Assembly (NCBI GenBank): GCA_043228905.1
Contig: JBHGNT010000020.1
Coordinates: 10,044,001-10,108,000, forward strand
Length of the DNA: 64,000 bases
DNA from: Azolla caroliniana
Taxonomy: Eukaryota > Polypodiophyta
Reading direction: 5' to 3'
Part shown: positions 1-9,728 of the stretch, in pieces
Layout of the letters: the number at the start of each line of letters is the position of its first letter
Numbering within the stretch: position 1 is the first letter of the stretch
Notes under the pieces: model-generated
Told to the model about the DNA's origin: nothing
What the model saw: the letters and a program-made list of their open reading frames with translations, nothing else
Database searches by the model: none
Made by a program: the position numbers and the translations under genes

Positions 1-3000
1 TAACGACAACCGTCGTCGGGACCCCCCGCAAAATGAACCGCGCAGCTCGAACGCGCCCTGGACCAACCCACCAACACACGAGGCCGAGAATCAACCACAC
101 CCCCCCACACACACAGATCGGGCTGGCACCAACAACTCGGCTGCCGTTACCTGCTTCAAGTGCAACCAACTCGGTCACTACGCTACGCAATGCCAAACAA
201 TAGACCGTGGAAAGGCTCCTGCCGTGAATAGTATTATGGCCGACATGCAAAACGTCACAACACGCAGTAAAGCCCAGGCTACCCCATGGCAAGTACAAGA
301 TGAAGTCCAGCAAGTAGCCAAAGAATGGATGGATACGGCCAACAAAAACAATGTGGTGTGCATGCAAACAGAAATGGGAGACGCGACCATTGGAGCAACA
401 CAATCCTCGGCACCATCCACGTCGACAGAAGATGACCAGTTGTGGGACGCCCTTACCAGTTCCAGGATCTCCTTGCTTCTGCATAAACTCTTACCACTCA
501 TGCCGTGTTTTCGGGACACCTTGGCTACACTCACGGCCAACACCCATTCCACCGCGCCACCTGTGCACCTGACCGAGCCAGGAACGGGTCTACCCCTCAT
601 GGTTGCGCAGAATCCAGCCATAAAAATTATGATTAAAGGAAGGGACTTGCACGGGTGCATAATCGACGACGACTCTGGCGTGAATGTCATCAGCGAGGCT
701 ACCTGTCATAAACTCGGCCTGAATCAATGGGAACCTTGCCCCTTTTGGCTTCGGATGGCCAACATACGATCGGTTCGCCCCATCAGATTAATCCGCCACC
801 TCGACTTTACTCTAGGAGGGCACATGTTCACTATCTCGACCGTTGTATTACTACTCGAAGCAGAGGGGGCTTACCCAATGTTACTGTGCATACCATGGTT
901 GCACACAACAAATATCAAACAACATTGGCAGCGCAACATGATCTCGTTTCGCCGAGGAAAGACCAAGGTCTGGATCATAACCGAAGAATGCGTAACCACG
1001 CCCCACAACACCTCGCCGTTATACGCGGAAGGGGTGCACATGCTCGACGAGTTAGCCAATGACAAGGTGGATGACTTCCTAGAAGACCATCCCACTGTCA
1101 TACCTCTCTTCGAAATCGACGCCATGACGGTCATCGACACACCTCTAGACGGGGAAGTCAAGGTGAATACACCTCCCCAGGATGAGCCCGATCCCACCAC
1201 CATCGCAGAATTACGACACACTCGGGACGCTTTTGAACGTGAACTCGCCATCTCCCAATGAGTGAAGGCATCAACGCTCGAAACACTGAACCTCGGTTCG
1301 GACGAGAACCCTTGCACCCTACAGATTGCTAATAACTTACCAGCCGGCGAACGAGCAGCCCTCATACATTTACTCACCGATTACCAATATGTATTCGCAT
1401 GGTCTTACACGGATATGAAGGGTTTGGACCCACAATACTACCAACACCAGATCCATCTTCTCCCGGACGCTCGGCCGGTTCAGCAAAGACGGTACCGGAT
1501 GAACCCCAATAATGCAGCTAAGGTCAAGGAAGAAATAGACAAGCTCCTCTGAGTCAGGTTCATACGACATGTAAAACGCGCCACATGGTTAAGCCCAATC
1601 ATAGTCGTCCCTAAGAAAAACGGGAAAATCCAAGTTTGTGTCGACTACCGCAAGCTTAATGCTGCAACGGTCACAGATGGATTCCCTCTCCTGTTCACGG
1701 ATAACGTTCTCGACACGGTGGCAGGTCACGAATGCTACAACTTTCTAGACGGGTTTAGTGGTTACAACCAAATTAGAATGCACCCAGATGATTAGGAGAA
1801 AACAACATTTGTCACGGAATGGGGTGTTTTCGTGGCAGAAGTAATGATGTTTGGTTTTAAAATGGCGCCGGCCACATTCCAGTGCATCATCACCGAAATT
1901 TTTAACGAGTATATCCCGGCGTTCATGCAAGTCTTTCTCGATGACTTCGCCGTATATGGTCAGCGACTGGAACACATGACCCAGTTACGTCTCTGTCTTG
2001 ATCGATGTCGCCAGGCTCGGTTAAGTTTAAACCCGGCAAAATGCGTGTTCTTGGTCACAAGCGGCAACCTACTCGGGCACATTGTCAGTCAAGAAGGTAT
2101 CGCCATGGACCCGGATAAAGTACAAGCCATCCTAAACGCCCCCGCACCCTCGAACGCAAAAGGCCTCAGCCGATTTCTGGGACAAATCAGATGGCACAGC
2201 CGGATGATACGCCACCTGGCCGATTTCGCGACAACACTACACGCGGCGGTGCATCGACTTCCCTTTCAATGGACTTCAATCAAGGATGAGGCTTACCAAG
2301 GATTAAAATTAATGCTCTTGCATGCCCCTAATTGTACAACCCCCGATATGGTCAGAACCTTTTCACGTCTTCGTGGACGCATCAGCTATCGCCATCGGGA
2401 GCGCACTTATGCAATGACGCCCCCAAATTGGTATCGACCAGTGTATTATGCTAGCCGACGTCTCTCGGCCGCGGAAAAGAACTATTCAACCACCGAACGG
2501 GACGCCCTCGGTATGATCTACAGCATCAGTAAATTTCGGCATTACTACCCTCATGCAAATGGATTGGCAGAATCAACTAACAAAATTCTCCAAACAATCC
2601 TGAAGAAGATCTTCAACGAGAACCGCACTGATTGGGATGACAAGCTCCATAGTGCACTATGGGCTTATCACACTACATTCAAAACGAGCATTCAATCCAC
2701 CCCCTTTCGGATGGCTTTTGGTCTCGAAGCCGTTATGCCCATCGAGTTCCAAGTTTTGAGTCTCCGAGTTCAAGTTAAAGCACGGCTCCCCGAGGCCCAA
2801 TTCGAACAATTGAGGCTGGAACAACTCCTCGAACTTGGCGAGGACCGAGTAGCGAGCATGGCCCAACTTGAACAACGCCAACAACAACGGAAAGCCCTTG
2901 TGGACCGACATCGGAAAGGATTGGAACAAGAACTGACCATAGGCAAACTGGTCCTCATTTTCCAGATGCGACTCGGTGCTATGCCAGGAAAGTTACGATT

Positions 3001-3187
3001 TCGATGGACCAGCCCCTTTTGGATTATTGACGAGTTTAACGGCACGTTCCAGCTCAGCACCCTCACCGGGGAAATTGTCAAAAGCTGGGTGAATGGATTC
3101 CGACTGCGACCATACCAAGGAAATACCCCAGCCAACCCTTTCGTCGAGTCCCTCGGCACGAACAATCCCACGAAGGAGGCCACGCGT
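1..3187 (+). mobile_element. Ty3/gypsy element I, left part (decayed, interrupted)
   Basis: Left part of an old Ty3/gypsy LTR retrotransposon that runs in from outside the window. It carries a CCHC zinc knuckle, protease, reverse transcriptase, RNase H and integrase remnants in gypsy order. It is cut at 3187 by element II and resumes at 10546: the 4 bases GCGT at 3184-3187 are repeated at 10546-10549, and the pol frame carried across that junction meets a stop at 10559-10561. The probable 3' LTR is 14271-14750. The gypsy order is seen directly; placing it in the Tat/Athila (non-chromodomain) branch is an inference from the lack of a chromodomain and from the extra ORF after pol. Confidence 0.85.
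2..3187 (+). pseudogene. gag-pol remnant of element I
   Basis: One reading frame is open from the left window edge to 1258 and continues, in the same frame, to the element II insertion. It is broken by TGA at 1259, TGA at 1550 and TAG at 1793. Visible parts: a CCHC knuckle at 152-193 (CFKCNQLGHYATQC); a degenerate retropepsin motif near 660-690 (DDDSG); the RT entry region and PKKNG motif near 1590-1650; an FLDDF catalytic box near 1935; and the RNase H segment RPVYYASRR near 2440. Around 2349-2417 the frame is locally shifted, since the RNase H FVDAS motif is readable in another frame. At about 2541-2550 RNase H joins directly to the C-terminal half of integrase (PHANGLAEST), so the end of RNase H, the HHCC zinc domain and the first integrase Asp residues are deleted. 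Non-functional. Confidence 0.85.
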
Positions 3188-4007
3188 TGTCGTGAAGAAA
3201 ACCGTCCATAGGCGGAATCGGCGCACCTAGGCGTGGGAACCGGTTCTTCACGCGCGCAAGCTCCAAGTAGTACGAAGAAGCGAGTTAGGGGGATAATCGG
3301 CAGGAACGGGCCCTAACATAGGTAGAGACAAAGACCGCGCGAACAGTCTTTTCGGTCGCGCGCGCGAGCTAAGGGACGGCACGAGTCGGCGGCGTAACTA
3401 CGCGGATGCGCGAAGAACGGAGCGGATCCCTGTTCGAAAGGGACAGGGAATAAAGATGACAGGACGGCCTGCTCGTCGGGCTATATAAGAGCAGGAAAGA
3501 GCTGTTGCAGGGGATCTCGCGCGGAGAGGACGAAGTGCTGTCGGACCGTTTCTGGACGCTTCTCTCTCTCTGTTTCCTTCCTTCTTGAGCTCCATAGCTT
3601 TCTGTGCAGGGTTCCGAGGAGGCTCGCGCTGTTTCGAGGAACGCCCGAGTGCTTCCGGCAGCGCCTCCAACCGGCTACCCCCCCCCCCCCCCCCCTTTTT
3701 GCCCGTTTTGTGCGTCGAAGCGAGCAGGCATCGGCATCTGTTCGCCGGCCTGTTCGGTTGTAACCAACCTGTGCCCCATCGAGGGTTGTAGTAGTGTTAG
3801 CCATTTTCTTAATATACATATTAAGTCATTCGCATCTGTCTGTGTCGGTCTCTATTCGCGTTCTCCGTGCTGAAGGGCCGTGTCCCTGTGTATCCCCGGT
3901 CCTGCGTAGCCGGTTCTCTCTCTTTCTCCCCCCCCACGCTTGCTCTTTGGTTCGAGACCCCCGCGGTCCCGCCTCGATTCCACACGCACTTGCGTAATAT
4001 CTCGACA
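3188..4007 (+). repeat. 5' LTR of element II
   Basis: An 820-bp direct repeat matching 9729-10545. Ends are TGTCG...CGACA. A TATA box (GCTATATAAGAG) lies near 3480-3491, followed by a pyrimidine-rich leader and a long poly-C run near 3677-3695. The poly-C run differs in length between the two LTRs, as expected for a slippage-prone homopolymer. Confidence 0.95.
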
Positions 4008-4011
4008 TCTT

Positions 4012-4027
4012 TGGTGAACCCGACGTG
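4012..4027 (+). other. primer-binding site of element II
   Basis: Four bases after the 5' LTR the sequence TGGTGAACCCGACGTG begins. TGG is the complement of the CCA end of a tRNA, as expected for a minus-strand primer site. It is not the common plant initiator-Met site (TGGTATCAGAGC). I did not assign the tRNA. Confidence 0.75.
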
Positions 4028-4051
4028 AAAGAGGCGGCAGAAGAGCAGAAG

Positions 4052-6178
4052 ATGAGGGGGTCGGATCTTGCAGAAGCCATGGCTTCGGCCGTGGATCGGA
4101 TTGTAAACGCGCGCGAGGGCACCGGTGCCCTCGACAGAGCTATTGAGGCGGTCGTCGGCACGATCGGCCGGTTCGATGGGAGGGATGCCACGAAGTATCT
4201 GGCGTCCTACGGTGCAGAAATGTTGATGCGGGACATTCCGGAAGAGAGGCGTCTTGCCGGATTTCCCCGAGTGGCAATGCCGAGCATCCATGCGGAGGTG
4301 CTCGAGGTGCGGGCGGAGAGCCGTACCTGGGAGGAGTTCGAAGGCCGGCTCCTAGAGAAATACGGGCTGGACGACGCGCTCCGGCTTTCGAAGCGAAGGT
4401 TCATGGAATGGGTGGAGTCCCCGGGGAAGGGAAGAAACGCGACGGCACTCCTCCGGGAGTTCGAGGAAAACTTTGCGCGCCTTTCGGCGCTCGACCGAAC
4501 CATCCTGGACACGAGCCGGGTCTTGCTGTTCGTCAAGTCGGTCGACGAGCGGGATCGGGAGCACGTGGGCCTCTTGCTGGAAACCGAAGACGGGCTCACC
4601 ACCGACTGGGCGGCTGTCAAGAAAGTCTGTGGCCGTTTCGACAAACGGCGAGAATGGGCGGATAACGGGGCGGCCGGGTCGGGCTCGGTCGCAGCAAGGA
4701 AGTTCGAACCAGCGCCACAGGTGCGGAAGGAAGAGACCCGAGAGTGGTTGGAAACCGGTTCGGCTTCGACCGGCGTAGTCAGAGGCTCAACCGGAGGAGC
4801 GGCGCTGGAGGAATTGACGAGGGCGGTAAAGGACCTCCAAATCGCGCAAGCCCGAAGGGAAGGTGGCGAACCGGCTCGTGACCGACGGCCGGCGGCAGGA
4901 AACAGGTGCATGTGGTGCGATGAAGTCGGCCACATTCGGAAGGACTGCGGCGACTTCGCGGAGGCGCTAAGGGACAGGGTGGTGTACCTGTGGGAAGGGC
5001 GGGTGCATGCCAGCGACACCCGAAGGGCCCTGAGCCGAAACGACGGGCGAGGTGGTATGAAAAGGTTGATGGAAGAGGCAGCGGCCCGACACGCGGAAAC
5101 CGTCCACTACTCGGCGTCGGCCGGCATTCGAGTCGGGGGCGGCGAGGCCCAAAAGGAAAGCAAAGCCGGATTCTGGCCGACGATGCTGGGAGGCCTTGCC
5201 GGTGCAAGGCTTGAAGGGGAGGAATCGGACCGCGCGGAGAAACGAGTACGGGAGATAACCGGGTGGAGCGACCCGGTCGAGGAAAGGACGGGCTTCGTGG
5301 AAGCCGCTTGCCAGAACTACGGGGCTCTGGTAGAAGAGAAGCGGGTGGGGAAGCCCGGGACGACCGGGCCCTCACAACGATACGAGACCCGGTCCGGGCC
5401 ACGACGGGACGAAGCCGGCGGGCCCGGTACGAAAGATAAACCCCAGAAGGGCGGGTACCGTCTGGGGACGGAGATAGAAAGGACCACGGACTTACGAAAG
5501 GTCCTGGAGGAACGGATCCTCGACAGCAAGGTGGAGCTGTCGTTACGAGAGGTGCTGGGAATCGCCAAGAAGGAGTTCCACGACTCCATCGTGGACTTGG
5601 TGAAACGGAAGAGGCTGTCAACGGAGACAGAACCGGAAAGACCAGTGGAAGTGCGGACGACGCACCTAGACGACATGGCGCTGGGAGACGAGTGGGCGGA
5701 AAGCCACTATTCGAGACCACACTGGGCCCAAGCGACCACGGAAACCCCGGTGAAGATCGGCGATGTCCAGGAACCGGTGATAGCTTTGGTGGACCACGGA
5801 TCGGAGATCAACTTGATGTCCATGGACTTCTATAAAAAGGGCAAATGGCCGATCAACACCAAGCACGGGTGGAAAATAAGGGCGGCAACGCGTGCCACCG
5901 AGGAGCTGCACGGGGCCTGTCCGAATGTGCGAGTCAAGATCGGCGACGTCGAGATTGACCAGCACTTCTTCGTGCAGGAGACATCTTCGCATCCGGTCAT
6001 ACTGGGGGAGCCGTACATCACGGCGGCGCGAATGGAGACCAAGGTGCTGGACAACGGTTCGGCCTACGCGAGGGTCAAAAGCCAAGACGGGCGCCATTCG
6101 GTCCAGTTTCTGACGGTACGGCCGAACCACGAACGTAACCGCGACTCCCTCGGTTCCGAAAACCGAGAGGATTTTTAG
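4052..6178 (+). CDS. Gag with C-terminal aspartic protease (element II)
   Basis: About 708 codons from the first ATG (4052); the frame is open a few codons upstream but without ATG. The N-terminal half is a charged Gag-like capsid region. A canonical CCHC knuckle, CMWCDEVGHIRKDC, lies near 4907-4950 and would bind RNA in the particle. A retropepsin domain follows near 5740-6020: the catalytic motif is VDHGSEINLMS, where His replaces the usual Ser/Thr of D[ST]G, and a later VILGEPYI fits the second conserved strand. Protease is therefore fused to Gag rather than Pol. The frame ends at TAG 6176-6178 and overlaps pol, which lies in the -1 frame. No internal stop, so this could still be functional. 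Confidence 0.88.
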   Translation: MRGSDLAEAMASAVDRIVNAREGTGALDRAIEAVVGTIGRFDGRDATKYLASYGAEMLMRDIPEERRLAGFPRVAMPSIHAEVLEVRAESRTWEEFEGRLLEKYGLDDALRLSKRRFMEWVESPGKGRNATALLREFEENFARLSALDRTILDTSRVLLFVKSVDERDREHVGLLLETEDGLTTDWAAVKKVCGRFDKRREWADNGAAGSGSVAARKFEPAPQVRKEETREWLETGSASTGVVRGSTGGAALEELTRAVKDLQIAQARREGGEPARDRRPAAGNRCMWCDEVGHIRKDCGDFAEALRDRVVYLWEGRVHASDTRRALSRNDGRGGMKRLMEEAAARHAETVHYSASAGIRVGGGEAQKESKAGFWPTMLGGLAGARLEGEESDRAEKRVREITGWSDPVEERTGFVEAACQNYGALVEEKRVGKPGTTGPSQRYETRSGPRRDEAGGPGTKDKPQKGGYRLGTEIERTTDLRKVLEERILDSKVELSLREVLGIAKKEFHDSIVDLVKRKRLSTETEPERPVEVRTTHLDDMALGDEWAESHYSRPHWAQATTETPVKIGDVQEPVIALVDHGSEINLMSMDFYKKGKWPINTKHGWKIRAATRATEELHGACPNVRVKIGDVEIDQHFFVQETSSHPVILGEPYITAARMETKVLDNGSAYARVKSQDGRHSVQFLTVRPNHERNRDSLGSENREDF
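6139..6178 (+). promoter_or_regulatory. gag/pol overlap, candidate -1 frameshift site (element II)
   Basis: Gag ends ...GAT TTT TAG. A run of five T (6172-6176) lies directly before the stop, so a Phe-tRNA on TTT 6173-6175 can re-pair perfectly on TTT 6172-6174, entering the pol frame. It is not a standard X XXY YYZ heptamer, so only P-site slippage beside a stop is supported. The overlap is seen; the mechanism is inferred. Confidence 0.4.
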
Positions 6179-9100
6179 AGAGGACTGCCAAGGCGTGGGG
6201 CCGCGACAGTCCGGATGCTCCGGGAAAACCCCACATCTGTACAAAAAAAACGTGTACAATAGGTAGGAAATTTTGCTTCTCCGACAGCGGAGCATGTGCG
6301 TCGGTCGGCATCACCGGCCGAGAGAAAACCAAGGCGGAGGGGAGACTTCGGGCGTGCGGAGTTCTCGGCCCTGACGAAGAAATCAACGGAGCCGTGGAGG
6401 CAGTCTCCTTCGACGACACCTTGGGAATGCTGGGGAGGGTAGTCGAAGAAGACCTTATCGAGGACCGGGCGATACCGGTATGTTCAGAAAAAATGTACGA
6501 AGTCATCGCGGACTTCGGTCGAGGGCTCGAGTCGGAACGGACGGCCCGAGTTAGCACCAAGTACAAGACTGTGGACCGGAAGGTGAGGCCAGTTGCGGCG
6601 CCCCTACCGGAGGGCAGCGAATCCCGAATCAAAGGGGTTGCATCGGACCCCAGCTTACGGAATCCGGCCTGCATAGGACACACCTTCACCAACGAGACGC
6701 TCCGTGAGCTGAAGATCGGTGGGGGCGGGTTCCTACTGCCGGCGGAGGAAGACCGGTTCCGGAGAATGCTCGGAAGGCACGGGAAAGCCTTCGCATTCTC
6801 ACCGGAGGAAATCGGGTGCGTAGACCCGACGACCGTAGAGCCGATGGTGATATTCACGGTACCGCATGTACCGTGGAATCTCAAGCCAATTCCGGTTCCG
6901 AGAGCTCACATCCCGAAGTTGATGGAGCTGTTGAAGCAGAAAGTCGATATGGGCATTCTCGAGCCATCGAGCGCCCCGTACTCGAACCGGTGGTTTACCG
7001 TACCAAAGAAAAACGGATCGTTGCGCTTCATTCAGGACCTGCAACCGGTCAATAGGGTGACCATTCGGAACGCAGGGATCGGACCGACCATAGATGAGTT
7101 CGCGGAGGCCTTCGCCGGAAGGTCGATTTACTCGGTCGGTGATCTATATTCAGGGTACGACCAGTTCCAGCTAGCCGTGGAGAGCAGAGACATTACGACG
7201 ATGCGAACTCCCCTCGGCCTAGTGCGGATGTGTACGCTGCCGCAAGGAGGGACCAACTCGGTGGCCCACATGGTGAATGCAATGAACAAGGTGCTGAGGG
7301 ACTGCATCCCGGACATCACCATGCCGTTTCTAGACGACATCCCGATCAAGGGATGCCCGGTAGAAGAGAAGGACGAGACGATCGGGCCGGACGGATGCCG
7401 GCGATTCGTGGTAACGCACATCGACGACTGCGAGAAGGTGCTGCAAAGGCTAGAGGATGCGAGGCTAACCTTCTCGGGGGAGAAATCAGCCTTCGGGCAG
7501 TCGGAAATCATGGTGGTCGGACACTTATGTGGGCCGTATGGCCGGAAACCGTCTCCGGCAAAGGTAGAAGCCATCTCCGCGATGAAGCCCGACTGCAGCT
7601 CGGTCACGGAAGTACGAAGATTCCTGGGGGCATGCGCATTCTACCACATATGGATCCCGCATTACGCGCACGTCGCGGAGCCGCTGTACGGGTTATTGAA
7701 GAAAGGGCGAAGATTCGAATGGCTAGACAAGCACACGGAGTCGGTCCGGAAGCTGAAGGAGGCTCTTTCGGCAGCACCGGCGCTCCGAAAGGCCGTCTAC
7801 AGGAAGGGCACCCCAGTGTACATAACGGTTGACACGAGTCCGACCGGAATCGGGTGGGTCGTCAACCAAGAAGATGAGGACGGCAATCGGTTTCCGGTCC
7901 GATTCGGTGCGAAGGTCCTCAGCGAACGGCAGCGAGGATACGCCCAGGTTAAACGCGAGCTCTGGGGTATCGTTTCGGTGGTGAAGGCCGACAAGGACTA
8001 TCTGATCGGGACAGAGGTAATTATAGAGACGGATTGCATGCCGATTCTCGGCATGATTTCCGGATGCGCGACGCCGGACCTGGCAATGCTCAGGTGGATA
8101 GCGTACATCAAGTCCCTGGACCCGGAAATACGACACATTTCCGGGAAAGACAACGCCATGGCCGACATGCTTTCAAGGGCAAGATTCGATGACGAGGGCG
8201 GCATGGTTTCGGAGGACGAAGACGTCGGCGTGGACTTCTTCGAGACTGCGTATGTAGCAACCGACGGAACAAGCACTCCGGCGCTTAACGACTTCGACGC
8301 GAGCAAGTACGACGGGGAGTGGCTGCAGATCGGTGGGTTTCTGAAGACAATGACGCCCGATGCGTCATGGACGAAGGACGAGGCCAACCGGATCCGGAAG
8401 AAAGCGTACCGGTTCTTTCTCCGGGATGGCTATCTATGGAAGCACCCGAAGAAGAAGGACGGCGTTCCGCTCCGGGTGGTGGCGATGAAGGAAGAACAGG
8501 AGGAGCTGCTGACGGCCTACCACGACAGCCCTTGGGCTGGACACCGTGGAACATGGGCTACGTTTGAGAAACTGAAGGGGAAGTATTGGTGGCCGGGGCA
8601 GTACCAGGACGTGCATCGGTTCGTGACAACTTGCGAGAGCTGCCAGATGCACTCCGTAGTCCGACATCGAGACGAGCTTCACCCTACGTACCCTCCGGCC
8701 ATCCATTTCAAATGGATGGTAGATCTAGTAACGATGCCAATGGGAGTAGGACAGATGCGGTACCTGGTCCTAGCGCGGGAGGATCTGACGAACCAGGTGG
8801 AAGGTCGGGCCCTTCCGAACAAAACGACCGCGGCCGTATGCCGGTTCCTAATCGAGGACGTGATATGCCGGTACGGGTGCGTCGGGAAGATCGTGGCTGA
8901 CCGAGGGGAGTTGGACGCCGAAGAAGCCGCGGAGCTGTTCGACCGGCTGGGAGTCAAGCTCTCGCTCACCACTGCGTACAATCCAGAGGCGAATGGAAAG
9001 GTGGAGCGAGGACACGGACCGATCGTCAAGGCGTTGGTTCGGGCATGCGGAGGCCGAGTCGGTGACTGGCCGCGGCTGCTACCTTATGCTTTGTGGGCAG

Positions 9101-9657
9101 ACCGGACCACGCACAGTTCGGTAACCGGGTACATGCCGACAGAGCTCATGTTCGGCCAGAAGCCGATCATGCCGATGGAACGGACGATCTCCTCGTGGGC
9201 AACGGTCGACTGGAGGGACGAGATGAGCCGGGAGGAGTTGTTGGCCGCGCGCATACGACAGCTCGAGCGGAGACCGGAGGACGTGGAACTGGCTACGGAG
9301 AAGCTCCGAGTAGCGAGGAAAAAGAACAAAGCCAGGTTCGACCGAACGCACCGGCTCCGACCGAAGAAAATCGAAGAAGGTGACTGGGTGCTCGTCTACG
9401 ATAGCAGCCTCGACAACCAGCACCGAGCTACACGGAAGTTCGCACGAAGGTGGTTCGGGCCTTACGTGGTACAGAGCGCCAATGACAACGGGACATACCA
9501 CCTGGCGGAACTCGACGGCACGAGAATGACGATACCGGTTGCAGGGAAGCGGATCAAAGCGTTCAAGAAGCGACACGACGACGAGCCAGACCCGGCTCTC
9601 CTGGTCAGCAGTGACGAACGATCCGAAAACGAGGATGAACCGACGGGCGAGGAATGA
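6139..9657 (+). CDS. Pol polyprotein: RT, RNase H, integrase (element II)
   Basis: The -1 frame relative to gag is open from 6139 (after TAA 6136) to TGA 9655-9657, about 1170 codons; the first ATG is 6427, so a fusion by frameshifting is plausible. Domains in order: RT with PKKNGSLRFIQDL (near 6997), LPQGGTNS and an FLDDI catalytic box (Phe in place of the common Tyr); RNase H with VDTSPTGIGW (near 7830) and an ETDC Asp; integrase with an HHCC zinc domain (HDSPWAGHRGT...CESC, near 8520-8645) and D,D,E residues in MVDLVTMP, VADRGELD and NPEANGKVERG; and a C-terminal GPY/F-like module (WFGPYVV, near 9450). All catalytic residues I can check are present and there are no stops. No chromodomain is visible after it. 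Confidence 0.92.
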   Translation, partial: PRLPRFRKPRGFLERTAKAWGRDSPDAPGKPHICTKKTCTIGRKFCFSDSGACASVGITGREKTKAEGRLRACGVLGPDEEINGAVEAVSFDDTLGMLGRVVEEDLIEDRAIPVCSEKMYEVIADFGRGLESERTARVSTKYKTVDRKVRPVAAPLPEGSESRIKGVASDPSLRNPACIGHTFTNETLRELKIGGGGFLLPAEEDRFRRMLGRHGKAFAFSPEEIGCVDPTTVEPMVIFTVPHVPWNLKPIPVPRAHIPKLMELLKQKVDMGILEPSSAPYSNRWFTVPKKNGSLRFIQDLQPVNRVTIRNAGIGPTIDEFAEAFAGRSIYSVGDLYSGYDQFQLAVESRDITTMRTPLGLVRMCTLPQGGTNSVAHMVNAMNKVLRDCIPDITMPFLDDIPIKGCPVEEKDETIGPDGCRRFVVTHIDDCEKVLQRLEDARLTFSGEKSAFGQSEIMVVGHLCGPYGRKPSPAKVEAISAMKPDCSSVTEVRRFLGACAFYHIWIPHYAHVAEPLYGLLKKGRRFEWLDKHTESVRKLKEALSAAPALRKAVYRKGTPVYITVDTSPTGIGWVVNQEDEDGNRFPVRFGAKVLSERQRGYAQVKRELWGIVSVVKADKDYLIGTEVIIETDCMPILGMISGCATPDLAMLRWIAYIKSLDPEIRHISGKDNAMADMLSRARFDDEGGMVSEDEDVGVDFFETAYVATDGTSTPALNDFDASKYDGEWLQIGGFLKTMTPDASWTKDEANRIRKKAYRFFLRDGYLWKHPKKKDGVPLRVVAMKEEQEELLTAYHDSPWAGHRGTWATFEKLKGKYWWPGQYQDVHRFVTTCESCQMHSVVRHRDELHPTYPPAIHFKWMVDLVTMPMGVGQMRYLVLAREDLTNQVEGRALPNKTTAAVCRFLIEDVICRYGCVGKIVADRGELDAEEAAELFDRLGVKLSLTTAYNPEANGKVERGHGPIVKALVRACGGRVGDWPRLLPYALWADRTTHSSVTGYMPTELMFGQKPIMPMERTISSWATVDWRDEMSREELLAARIRQLERRPEDVELATEKLRVARKKNKARFDRTHRLRPKKIEEGDWVLVYDSSLDNQHRATRKFARRWFGPYVVQSANDNGTYHLAELDGTRMTIPVAGKRIKAFKKRHDDEPDPALLVSSDERSENEDEPTGEE

Positions 9658-9713
9658 AGACGGGCCGGTTTTCTCAGTCCCAACTCTCTTGGCGCATACC
9701 GGAGGATGCGCGG

Positions 9714-9728
9714 TTAGGTGGGGGCGGA
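9714..9728 (+). other. polypurine tract of element II
   Basis: A purine-rich run (AGGTGGGGGCGGA) lies directly before the 3' LTR start TGTCG at 9729, the position where plus-strand DNA synthesis is primed. It has two pyrimidine interruptions. Confidence 0.7.

Noticed and set aside
4207-5720. Long - strand ORFs opposite gag of element II
   Set aside because: High GC removes stop codons from the antisense frames. They are Ser/Pro/Arg-rich shadows with no domain, and an antisense gene has no supporting promoter here.
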